Positions 28,929-36,378 of a stretch of DNA of 64,000 bases are shown here, in pieces. The stretch is from Roseateles_E cavernae (lineage in GTDB: Bacteria > Pseudomonadota > Gammaproteobacteria > Burkholderiales > Burkholderiaceae_C): NCBI RefSeq assembly GCF_040187885.1, contig NZ_JBDPLH010000002.1, positions 434,001-498,000 of the forward strand. Direction: 5' to 3'. The translations under genes and the position numbers were made by a program. Numbering within the stretch: position 1 is the first letter of the stretch; each line of letters begins with the position of its first letter. The notes under the pieces were generated by a model. That model saw only the letters and a list, made by a program, of their open reading frames with translations. It was not told the DNA's origin and did no database searches.

Positions 28929-29713
28929 TGGCCGAGAAGAAGATCGGGGAAGTGATCCTCGACGTGCAGAACATCTCGCTGGCTTTCGGCGGCGTCAAGG
29001 CGCTGACCGATATCTCGTTCAACGTGCGTGAGCATGAGATCCGCGCCATCATCGGCCCCAACGGTGCCGGCAAGAGCTCGATGCTGAACTGCATCAACGG
29101 CGTCTACCAGCCGCAGCAAGGCTCGATCACCTTCAAGGGCCAGACCTTCAAGCACATGAACTCGCGCCAGGTGGCGGAGATGGGCGTGGCGCGCACCTTC
29201 CAGAACCTGGCCCTGTTCAAGGGCATGAGCGTGCTGGACAACATCATGACCGGCCGCAATCTGCGCATGAAGACCAATATCTTCCAGCAGGCGGTCCGTT
29301 GGGGCGCGGCCGAGCGCGAGGAGATCGCGCAGCGCGAGAAGGTCGAGCGCATCATCGATTTCCTCGAGATCCCGGCCTATCGCAAGACCCCGGTCGGGCG
29401 CCTGCCCTACGGCCTGCAAAAGCGCGTCGACCTGGGCCGCGCGCTGGCGATGGAGCCGCAGGTGCTCTTGCTGGACGAGCCGATGGCCGGCATGAATGTC
29501 GAGGAGAAGCAGGACATGTGCCGCTTCATCCTCGATGTCAATGACGAGTTCGGCACCACCATCGTGCTGATCGAGCATGACATGGGCGTGGTGATGGACA
29601 TCTCGGACCGCGTCGTCGTGCTGGACTACGGCAAGAAGATCGGCGATGGCGCGCCCGACGAGGTGCGCGCCAACGAGGACGTGATCAGCGCCTATCTCGG
29701 CACCAGCCACTGA
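28928..29713 (+). CDS. LivG-type HAAT ABC transporter ATPase
   Basis: 261 residues. Walker A is GPNGAGKSS, signature LPYGLQKRVDLG, Walker B VLLLDEPMAGMN and switch VLIEHDMGVV. This is the first ATPase of a hydrophobic-amino-acid-type (HAAT) importer. The segment TFQNLALFKGMSVLDNIMTG is the usual LivG Q-loop region. It shares one base with the preceding ligase gene, so the ligase and transporter are cotranscribed. Confidence 0.93.
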   Translation: MAEKKIGEVILDVQNISLAFGGVKALTDISFNVREHEIRAIIGPNGAGKSSMLNCINGVYQPQQGSITFKGQTFKHMNSRQVAEMGVARTFQNLALFKGMSVLDNIMTGRNLRMKTNIFQQAVRWGAAEREEIAQREKVERIIDFLEIPAYRKTPVGRLPYGLQKRVDLGRALAMEPQVLLLDEPMAGMNVEEKQDMCRFILDVNDEFGTTIVLIEHDMGVVMDISDRVVVLDYGKKIGDGAPDEVRANEDVISAYLGTSH

Positions 29714-29723
29714 GGACAAGAAC

Positions 29724-30653
29724 ATGGGACCGTTTCTCGAAACCCTGATCGGCGGCCTGATGGCCGGCATGCTGTACTCGCTGATCGCGCTGGGCTTTGT
29801 GCTGATCTTCAAGGCCAGCGGCGTCTTCAACTTCGCGCAGGGCGCGATGGTGCTGTTCGCGGCGCTGGCGATGGCGCGCTTCTCCGAATGGATCCCGCAG
29901 TGGACCGGCATCGAGAGCAAGCTGGTCGTCAATGTGCTGGCCTTCGCCGTCGCGATGGCCATCATGATCGCGCTGGCCTGGTGCATCGAGCGCCTGGTGC
30001 TGGGCAAGCTGGTCAATCAGGAGGGCATCACGCTCCTGATGGCGACGCTGGGCATCACCTATTTCATCGACGGCTTCGGCCAGACCATCTTCGGCTCGGA
30101 CATCTACAAGATCGATGTCGGCATGCCCAAGGATCCGCTGTTCCTGTTCGAGAGCGTGTTCCAGGGCGGCATCCTGGTGGGCCAGGAAGACCTGATCGCG
30201 ACCGTCGTGGCCGCCGCCCTGGTCGGCGCGCTGGCGCTGTTCTTCCAGTACACCTCGACCGGCCGGGCGCTGCGCGCGGTGGCCGATGACCACCAGGCCG
30301 CCCAGTCGATCGGCATTCCGCTCAAGCGCATCTGGGTCATCGTCTGGAGCGTGGCCGGTTTCGTCGCGCTGGTGGCCGGCATCATCTGGGGCTCCAAGCT
30401 GGGCGTGCAGTTCTCGCTGTCGCTGGTGGCGCTGAAGGCGCTGCCGGTGGTGATCCTGGGCGGCCTGACCTCGGTGCCGGGTGCCATCATCGGCGGCCTC
30501 TTGATCGGCGTCGGCGAGAAGCTGTCCGAGGCCTATATCGGGCCGATGCTGGGCGGCGGCATCGAGATCTGGTTTGCCTATGTCTTGGCGCTGGTGTTCC
30601 TGCTCTTCAGGCCTCAGGGTCTGTTCGGCGAAAAAATCATTGACCGCGTCTGA
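29724..30653 (+). CDS. LivH-type HAAT ABC transporter permease
   Basis: 309 residues, about eight membrane helices. LIGGLMAGMLYSLIALGFVL is the typical LivH start, FNFAQGAMVLFAA the conserved second segment, and TSTGRALRAVADDHQAAQSI the cytoplasmic loop that contacts the ATPase. GLTSVPGAIIGGLLIGVGE closes the core. It forms the inner-membrane channel with the LivM-type protein. Gap to livG is ten bases. Confidence 0.94.
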   Translation: MGPFLETLIGGLMAGMLYSLIALGFVLIFKASGVFNFAQGAMVLFAALAMARFSEWIPQWTGIESKLVVNVLAFAVAMAIMIALAWCIERLVLGKLVNQEGITLLMATLGITYFIDGFGQTIFGSDIYKIDVGMPKDPLFLFESVFQGGILVGQEDLIATVVAAALVGALALFFQYTSTGRALRAVADDHQAAQSIGIPLKRIWVIVWSVAGFVALVAGIIWGSKLGVQFSLSLVALKALPVVILGGLTSVPGAIIGGLLIGVGEKLSEAYIGPMLGGGIEIWFAYVLALVFLLFRPQGLFGEKIIDRV

Positions 30654-30671
30654 GCCCAGGAGACACAGACC

Positions 30672-31748
30672 ATGCTCTATCGTGAGAACGGCCAGTTCAA
30701 GACCTCGTACCGGGCCGACCAGCAGATCTTCCCGATCGCGCAGGACCGCTTTGTCATCGGCCTGATCATCGCTGCGGCCCTGCTGCTGGTGCCGGCCCTG
30801 GCCGACGAGTACATGCTGCGGGCCATCTTCATCCCCTTCCTGATCCTGTCGCTGGCCGCGATCGGGCTCAATATCCTGGTCGGCTACTGCGGCCAGATCT
30901 CGCTGGGCACCGGCGCCTTCATGGCGGTGGGCGCTTATGCGGCCTACAACTTCTTTGTCCGCATTCCCGGCATGCCGCTGATCCCGGCCCTGCTGCTGGG
31001 CGGGCTGTGCGCGACCGTGGTCGGCGTCTTCTTCGGCATTCCCTCGCTGCGCATCAAGGGCCTGTACCTGGCGGTCGCGACCCTGGCTGCCCAGTTCTTC
31101 ACCGACTGGGCCTTTCTGCGCATCAAATGGTTCACCAATGAATCGGCCTCCGGCTCGGTCAGCGTCTCGGGCCTGCAGGTGCTGGGCCTGCCGATCAACA
31201 CGCCGCTGCAGAAATATCTGTTCTGCCTGCTCTTCGTGATCGTGTTTGCCTGGTTGGCCAAGAACCTGGTGCGCGGCCATATCGGCCGCTCCTGGATGGC
31301 GATGCGGGACATGGATGTGGCGGCCAGCGTGATCGGCATCCGGCCGGTGCAGGCCAAGCTCAGCGCCTTCGCGGTCAGCAGCTTCATCGTCGGTTTGGCC
31401 GGCGGGTTGTGGGGCTTTGTCCACCTGGGTTCCTGGGAGCCGGCGGCCTTCTCGATCGACCGCAGCTTCCAGCTGCTCTTCATGGTCATCATCGGCGGGC
31501 TGGGCTCCATCACTGGGGCATTCTTCGGCGCCGCCTTCATCGTGATTTTGCCGATCTTCCTGAACCAGGCGCTGCCGGCGCTGGGCAGCCTGTTCGGCAT
31601 CAATGTCGACACCGCCCTGGTCAGCCATACCGAGGCGATGGTGTTCGGCGCCCTGATCGTGTTCTTCCTGATCGTCGAGCCCCATGGCCTGGCCAAGCTC
31701 TGGTCCACCGCCAAGGAGAAGCTCAGACTCTGGCCTTTCCCGCACTGA
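30672..31748 (+). CDS. LivM-type HAAT ABC transporter permease
   Basis: 358 residues. After a 30-residue cytoplasmic lead come about eight helices with the LivM signatures LNILVGYCGQISLGTGAFMA and GLYLAVATLAAQFFTDW, and the loop GRSWMAMRDMDVAASVIGI. Its ribosome site (CAGGAGACA) repeats the one before the ligase gene. It pairs with the LivH-type permease. Confidence 0.94.
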   Translation: MLYRENGQFKTSYRADQQIFPIAQDRFVIGLIIAAALLLVPALADEYMLRAIFIPFLILSLAAIGLNILVGYCGQISLGTGAFMAVGAYAAYNFFVRIPGMPLIPALLLGGLCATVVGVFFGIPSLRIKGLYLAVATLAAQFFTDWAFLRIKWFTNESASGSVSVSGLQVLGLPINTPLQKYLFCLLFVIVFAWLAKNLVRGHIGRSWMAMRDMDVAASVIGIRPVQAKLSAFAVSSFIVGLAGGLWGFVHLGSWEPAAFSIDRSFQLLFMVIIGGLGSITGAFFGAAFIVILPIFLNQALPALGSLFGINVDTALVSHTEAMVFGALIVFFLIVEPHGLAKLWSTAKEKLRLWPFPH

Positions 31749-31768
31749 AGTCAAGCCATACCAACCCG

Positions 31769-31787
31769 GCACCCAAGAGTGCTTTTT
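31769..31787 (+). terminator. Weak hairpin with T5 before the binding-protein gene
   Basis: GCAC (31769-31772)/GTGC (31779-31782) is followed by TTTTT (31783-31787). The four-base stem is too short for an efficient terminator; it may give partial attenuation ahead of the binding-protein gene. Confidence 0.25.
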
Positions 31788-31800
31788 CTAGGAGACAAGC

Positions 31801-33144
31801 ATGACGACGTTGAATATCAGGCGCTTCGCGCTAGCGGCCACCCTGGTCGGTGCCGGCCTGGCCTCGCTGGTCACGGCCCCGGCCTTCGCCCAGGCCAAGG
31901 AACAGTTCTTCCCGGTGCTGGTCTACCGCACCGGCGCCTATGGCCCCAACGGCACGCCCTGGGCCAATGGCTATGTCGACTACCTGAAGCTGGTCAATGC
32001 CCAGGGCGGCATGAACGGCGTCAAGATCTCCTTCGAGGAGTGCGAGTTCGGCTATGCGACCGACCGCGGCGTCGAATGCTATGAGCGCTTGAAGGGCAAG
32101 AACGGCGGCGCCACCGTGTTCCAGCCGCTGTCCACCGGCGTGACCTTCGCGCTGACCGAGAAGGCCCCGGCCGACAAGATCCCGCTGATCACGGCCGGCT
32201 ATGGCCGCAGCGAGAGCCAGGACGGCGGCGTGTTCAAGTGGAACTTCCCGCTGATCGGCACCTACTGGATGGCCGCCGACGTGCTGATCCAGCATCTGGG
32301 CAAGAAGGAGGGCGGGCTGGACAAGCTCAAGGGCAAGAAGATCACCCTGGTCTATCACGACAGCCCCTATGGCAAGGAGCCGATCCCGCTGCTGCAGGAG
32401 CGCGCCAAGATGCATGGCTTCGAGTTCAACTCGATCCCGGTGACACACCCCGGCGTCGAGCAGAAGTCGGCCTGGCTGCAGATCCGCCAGCAGCGTCCCG
32501 ACTATGTGCTGCTGTGGGGCTGGGGCGTGATGAACACCACCTCGCTGAAGGAAGCGCAAGCCACCGGCTATCCGCGCGACAAGATGTACGGCGTCTGGTG
32601 GGCCGGCGCCGAGCCGGACGTCAAGGACGTGGCCGATGGCGCCAAGGGCTATAGCGCACTGACCATGCAGCATGGCGTGCACCCGGATGCCAAGGTCACC
32701 CAGGCCATCCTGAGCCAGGTCCATGCCAAGGGCCAGGGCACCGGTCCGAAGGACGAGGTCGGCCAGGTGCTGTATATGCGCGGCATGATCTCGGCGATGC
32801 TGGCGGTCGAGGGCGTCAAGCGGGCCCAGGAGCGCTTCGGCAAGGGCAAGGTCATGACGGGCGAGCAGGTGCGCTGGGGCCTGGAGAACCTGGCGCTGGA
32901 CCAGAAGAAGCTCGACGGCCTGGGCTTTGCCGGTGTGATGCGCCCGGTCTCGACCTCCTGCGTCGACCATATGGGCTCGGCCTGGGCGCGCGTGCAGACC
33001 TGGGACGGCAAGAAGTGGGCCTTCAGCTCCGACTGGTACCAGGCCGACGAGATGATCATGAAGCCCATGGTCAAGCAGGCGGCCGACAAGTACAGCAGCG
33101 AGAAGAAGCTGGATCGCCGCACCCCGGCCGACTGCCAGTCCTGA
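31801..33144 (+). CDS. LivK-type periplasmic substrate-binding protein of the HAAT importer
   Basis: 447 residues, longer than classical LivK (about 370). Residues 1-30 are a signal peptide cleaved after AFA. The mature part has YRTGAYGPNGTPWANGYVDY, ECEFGYATDRGVECYERLK and a central IPLITAGYGRSESQDGGVFK, a type I binding fold of the Peripla_BP_6 group that in Burkholderiales accompanies acyl-CoA ligases rather than leucine use. The ligand is unknown. It is followed by two strong hairpins that probably protect its mRNA. TAGGAGACA precedes the ATG. Confidence 0.9.
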   Translation: MTTLNIRRFALAATLVGAGLASLVTAPAFAQAKEQFFPVLVYRTGAYGPNGTPWANGYVDYLKLVNAQGGMNGVKISFEECEFGYATDRGVECYERLKGKNGGATVFQPLSTGVTFALTEKAPADKIPLITAGYGRSESQDGGVFKWNFPLIGTYWMAADVLIQHLGKKEGGLDKLKGKKITLVYHDSPYGKEPIPLLQERAKMHGFEFNSIPVTHPGVEQKSAWLQIRQQRPDYVLLWGWGVMNTTSLKEAQATGYPRDKMYGVWWAGAEPDVKDVADGAKGYSALTMQHGVHPDAKVTQAILSQVHAKGQGTGPKDEVGQVLYMRGMISAMLAVEGVKRAQERFGKGKVMTGEQVRWGLENLALDQKKLDGLGFAGVMRPVSTSCVDHMGSAWARVQTWDGKKWAFSSDWYQADEMIMKPMVKQAADKYSSEKKLDRRTPADCQS

Positions 33145-33150
33145 TCCCTT

Positions 33151-33192
33151 CTCCGTCGCGCCCCATCGGGGGCGCCGGGGCTCCCGACGGAG
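33151..33192 (+). promoter_or_regulatory. Intercistronic hairpin 1 after the binding-protein gene
   Basis: CTCCGTCG (33151-33158) pairs with CGACGGAG (33185-33192), enclosing a further CGCCCC/GGGGGCG stem. No T-tract follows. Likely an mRNA-stabilising or partial-termination structure raising binding-protein over ATPase levels. Confidence 0.5.
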
Positions 33193-33197
33193 CCCTT

Positions 33198-33225
33198 GTC
33201 ACAGCGCCGCGCGCGGCGTTGTGAC
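33198..33225 (+). promoter_or_regulatory. Intercistronic hairpin 2
   Basis: GTCACA (33198-33203) pairs with TGTGAC (33220-33225); the inner CGCCGCG/CGCGGCG completes a nearly perfect 28-base palindrome with one G-T wobble. It ends 20 bases before the LivF-type ATG. Confidence 0.5.
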
Positions 33226-33245
33226 GAGTCAACGAGGCTGAGACC

Positions 33246-34052
33246 ATGAGCAATATTCTTCTGAACGTCAACGGCATCGAGGTCATCTACAACCATGTGA
33301 TCCTGGTGCTGAAGGGCGTGTCCCTGCAGGTCAAGGAGGGCGCGGTCGTGGCCTTGCTGGGCGGCAACGGCGCCGGCAAGACCACCACCTTGCGGGCGGT
33401 CTCGAACCTGCTGGCCGGCGAGCGCGGCGAGGTCACCAAGGGCAGCATCGAGTTGCGTGGCGAGCGCATCGAGAAGCTCAGCACCTCGGCGATGGTGGAT
33501 CGCGGCGTGATCCAGGTGATGGAGGGCCGGCATTGCTTTGCCCACCTCAGCATCGAGGAAAACCTGATGACCGGCGCCTACACCCGCAAGGACGGCAAGG
33601 CGGCGGTGGCCGAGACCCTGGAGAAGGTCTACAACTACTTCCCGCGCCTGAAGACGCGGCGCGGCTCGCAGGCTGCCTACACCTCGGGCGGCGAGCAGCA
33701 GATGTGCGCGATCGGCCGCGCGCTGATGGCCAACCCGAAGATGGTGCTGCTCGACGAGCCCTCGATGGGCCTGGCGCCGCAGATCGTCGAAGAGGTGTTC
33801 GAGATCGTCAAGGACCTGAACAGCAAGGAAGGCACGACCTTCTTCCTGGCCGAGCAGAACACCAATATGGCGCTGCGCTATGCCGACTACGGCTACATCC
33901 TGGAGAACGGCCGCGTCGTGATGGACGGCGAGGCCAAGGCGCTGCGCGAGAACGAGGACGTCAAGGAGTTCTATCTGGGCATGGGCGGCGGCGACCGCAA
34001 GAGCTTCAAGGACGTCAAGAGCTACAAGCGCCGCAAGCGCTGGTTGGCCTGA
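33246..34052 (+). CDS. LivF-type HAAT ABC transporter ATPase
   Basis: 268 residues. Walker A is GGNGAGKTT, signature YTSGGEQQMCAIG, Walker B MVLLDEPSMGLAP and switch FLAEQNTNMA. The C-terminal extension rich in Lys and Arg (DRKSFKDVKSYKRRKRW) is longer than in standard LivF (about 235 residues), a trait of this ligase-linked subgroup. It is the second motor subunit, separated from the rest of the transporter by the hairpin-bearing gap. Confidence 0.93.
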   Translation: MSNILLNVNGIEVIYNHVILVLKGVSLQVKEGAVVALLGGNGAGKTTTLRAVSNLLAGERGEVTKGSIELRGERIEKLSTSAMVDRGVIQVMEGRHCFAHLSIEENLMTGAYTRKDGKAAVAETLEKVYNYFPRLKTRRGSQAAYTSGGEQQMCAIGRALMANPKMVLLDEPSMGLAPQIVEEVFEIVKDLNSKEGTTFFLAEQNTNMALRYADYGYILENGRVVMDGEAKALRENEDVKEFYLGMGGGDRKSFKDVKSYKRRKRWLA

Positions 34053-34068
34053 ACCGGGAGCGCCTGCG

Positions 34069-34380
34069 ATGAGCGACGACGAACCCCAGGACTTCTTTGC
34101 CCCGCCGGCCTTCAAGCCCGACCTGGCCCTGATCCAGCTCAAGCGCGCCTTGCGCGATCTGCGCCAGCTCAGCGAGCGCGGCAACGGCTTCACCCTGCAA
34201 GGCCTGAGCGTGATCGAGCTGAGCATCGACGCGACCCAGCTGACCGCCCGGCTGGCCCGGCGGCCGGCGCGCAGCCCCGAATGGGACAGCAAGACCTGCA
34301 AGAGCAGCGCCGATGTGCGTGCGCTGCAGGATGAGATCAAGAAGCGCCTGGCGCGCTGGACGGATGACAAAAATGAGTAG
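34069..34380 (+). CDS. Small conserved-context protein of unknown function
   Basis: 103 residues, no family recognised. It is hydrophilic, with LIQLKRALRDLRQLSERG predicted helical, a middle stretch with GFTLQGLSVIELSIDATQLT, then RRPARSPEWDSKTCKSSAD and a basic C-terminal helix. No signal peptide or membrane segment. It sits 16 bases after the LivF-type gene and overlaps the PaaK-like gene by eight bases, so it belongs to the operon. It could be an accessory or chaperone-like factor for one of the two CoA ligases; nothing in the sequence proves this. Confidence 0.72.
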   Translation: MSDDEPQDFFAPPAFKPDLALIQLKRALRDLRQLSERGNGFTLQGLSVIELSIDATQLTARLARRPARSPEWDSKTCKSSADVRALQDEIKKRLARWTDDKNE

Positions 34381-35623
34381 CAGCACGGCTTTCCACGACG
34401 CCCTCGAAACCCGCGACCCGGCGCAGCGTGAGCAGGCCTTGATGGCCGCGCTGGCCGGCCAGATCGCCCATGCGCAAAGCCGGGCGCCGGCCTTTGCCGA
34501 GCTGCTGGCCGGCGTCGACGCCAGCACCATCAGCAGCCGCGCGGCGCTCGCCCGCCTGCCGGTGACGCGCAAGCAGCAGCTGCTGGAGCGCCAGCAGGCG
34601 CAGCGCCCGGGCCAGCCCTTTGGCGGTTTCGCGGCGATCGGCTGGGGCACGGCCCGGCGCGTGTTCCAGTCGCCCGGCACGATTTACGAGCCCGAAGGCC
34701 GGGCCGGCGACTACTGGCGGGTCGCCCGCGCCCTGCATGCGGCCGGCTTCGCGGCCGGCGAGCTGGTGCACAACAGCTTCAGCTACCACCTGACCCCGGC
34801 CGGCTCGATGATGGAAACCGGCGCCCATGCACTGGGCTGCACGGTGTTCCCGGGCGGCGTCGGCAATACCGAGCTGCAGCTGCAGGCCATTGCCGAGCTG
34901 CGGCCCGATGCCTATGTCGGCACGCCCAGCTTTCTGAAGATCCTGCTCGACAAGGCGGCCGAGGCCGGCCAGACCCTGTCCCTCACCAAGGCCTTGGTCA
35001 GCGGCGAGGCTTTCCCGCCCTCGCTGCGCGACTGGCTGATCGCGCGCGGCGTGCAGGGCTACCAGTGCTATGCCACCGCCGACCTCGGCCTGATCGCCTA
35101 TGAGACGGCGGCCCGCGAGGGCCTGGTGCTGGATGAGGGTGTGATCGTCGAGATCGTGCGCCCCGGCAGCGGCGATCCGGTGCCGGACGGCGAGGTCGGC
35201 GAGCTGGTCGTCACGACCCTGAATGCCGACTACCCGCTGATACGCTTTGGCACCGGCGACTTGTCGGCCGTGCTGCCGGGGACTTGCCCGACCGGCCGCA
35301 CCAACACCCGCATCAAGGGCTGGATGGGCCGGGCCGACCAGAGCGCCAAGGTGCGCGGCATGTTTGTCCATGCCGCCCAGGTGGCCGAGATTGCCAAGCG
35401 CTTCCCGGCGGTGCTGCGGGCGCGGCTGGTGGTCGAGGGCGAGATGGCCCAGGACCGCATGAGCTTGAAGCTGGAGGTGGCCGAGCCGGCCGAGGGCCTG
35501 GCCGAGCAGGTGGCCGGCGTGGTGCGCGACATCACCAAGCTGCGCGCCGAGGTGCTGCTGCTGGCGCCGGGAACCCTGCCCAATGACGGGCGGGTGATCG
35601 AGGACGCACGCAAATATGACTGA
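34373..35623 (+). CDS. PaaK-like AMP-forming CoA ligase (phenylacetate-CoA ligase family)
   Basis: 416 residues from the ATG at 34373; another Met three codons earlier (34364) is possible. The fold is that of the compact phenylacetate-CoA ligase group: LPVTRKQQLLERQQAQ, GYQCYATADLGLIAYE (adenylate region), GELVVTTLNADYPLIRFGTG and the C-terminal GMFVHAAQVAEIAKRF. The strict family P-loop (SSGTTG) is replaced by a degenerate VFQSPGTIYEPEG segment, so substrate or activity may differ. It closes the HAAT operon, which thus encodes two different CoA ligases. An aryl or cyclic acid substrate is a guess. Confidence 0.85.
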   Translation: MSSSTAFHDALETRDPAQREQALMAALAGQIAHAQSRAPAFAELLAGVDASTISSRAALARLPVTRKQQLLERQQAQRPGQPFGGFAAIGWGTARRVFQSPGTIYEPEGRAGDYWRVARALHAAGFAAGELVHNSFSYHLTPAGSMMETGAHALGCTVFPGGVGNTELQLQAIAELRPDAYVGTPSFLKILLDKAAEAGQTLSLTKALVSGEAFPPSLRDWLIARGVQGYQCYATADLGLIAYETAAREGLVLDEGVIVEIVRPGSGDPVPDGEVGELVVTTLNADYPLIRFGTGDLSAVLPGTCPTGRTNTRIKGWMGRADQSAKVRGMFVHAAQVAEIAKRFPAVLRARLVVEGEMAQDRMSLKLEVAEPAEGLAEQVAGVVRDITKLRAEVLLLAPGTLPNDGRVIEDARKYD

Positions 35624-35624
35624 G

Positions 35625-35652
35625 CCGGGCGGCTGAGGCGGCCCTCGCCCGG
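35625..35652. terminator. Hairpin between convergent PaaK-like and rhodanese genes
   Basis: CCGGGCG (35625-35631) pairs with CGCCCGG (35646-35652) in the 31-base gap between converging stops. No T-tract, so a weak bidirectional terminator at best. Confidence 0.35.
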
Positions 35653-35654
35653 AG

Positions 35655-36209
35655 TCAGCGAGTCGCCAGCAATTCGGGCGACGCGGCGGGGTCGCGCAGG
35701 CTGGCGGCGGCCATGCGGGCCGATACCGTAGCGCCCAGGCTCACCAGGCGCTGTGGCACCGGCAGGCGAGTACCGGCCGAAGCGGCGGTCTGGCGCCCGC
35801 TCATCTGCCACTCGGGGACACCGCCCACCAGCCACAGCACGCGGCCCGTGGCCAGCTGCTGCAAGGCCTGGTAGAGCGCTTGTGCACGGCCATCGCCGGC
35901 CTCGCCGTAGATCAACACATCACGCGACAGATCGATGCCGGCGGCCGATACCGCCGCGCTCAAGGCCTGCGTATCGCCCGCAGCCAGCCAGTCCAGGCAG
36001 GCCTGGGCGTCCAGTCGCACGGCGCCCGGCAACAGCGGGGCGGCAGAGGCGGTGCGCACATCCCAGGGCTGGGCCCCTTCCTGCAGCCGCTGTTCGGCCG
36101 CCGCCGCCGACACCACCTCGGCCTGCGCCAAGCCGGTAACCAGGGCCAGCCCTGCAAACAGGCCGGCGGCGAACAGGCGAGGGCGGTGATGGACGGAGGC
36201 GGTGTTCAT
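35655..36209 (-). CDS. Exported rhodanese-domain protein lacking the catalytic cysteine
   Basis: 184 residues with a signal peptide (1-30, ending GLAQA). PWDVRTASAAPLLPGAVRLD is the rhodanese N-terminal strand and loop, and RDVLIYGEAGDGRAQALYQA the active-site strand. In active enzymes the residue after the Tyr is Cys within Y-C-x-x-G-x-R-S; here it is Gly102, so sulfur transfer is not expected. RVLWLVGGVPEWQMSG is the conserved late segment. It may be a sulfur-binding or scaffolding protein. It is divergent from the TctC gene across an AT-rich palindromic region. Confidence 0.85.
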   Translation of the reverse strand: MNTASVHHRPRLFAAGLFAGLALVTGLAQAEVVSAAAAEQRLQEGAQPWDVRTASAAPLLPGAVRLDAQACLDWLAAGDTQALSAAVSAAGIDLSRDVLIYGEAGDGRAQALYQALQQLATGRVLWLVGGVPEWQMSGRQTAASAGTRLPVPQRLVSLGATVSARMAAASLRDPAASPELLATR

Positions 36210-36244
36210 GCCTGCACTCTAGGGCGGGTGTCTTATTCGGTCCA

Positions 36245-36281
36245 ATATCGATTAGCAAGATCAATATTGATATTTCGATAT
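36245..36281. promoter_or_regulatory. AT-rich nested palindromes in the rhodanese/tctC divergent region
   Basis: ATATCGA (36245-36251) mirrors TCGATAT (36275-36281), with the perfect 12-base palindrome ATCAATATTGAT (36260-36271) inside. In such GC-rich DNA this is striking; it is the probable site of both divergent promoters and their regulator. The regulator is not encoded nearby. Confidence 0.5.
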
Positions 36282-36378
36282 ATGACAGCCCGAATCACTT
36301 ACGTATTTCCCGCTACGCCATGCGCACAAGCGGCCCCTAGCATTGCAGGCCTGAACCTACTACACAACGAGGATGACG

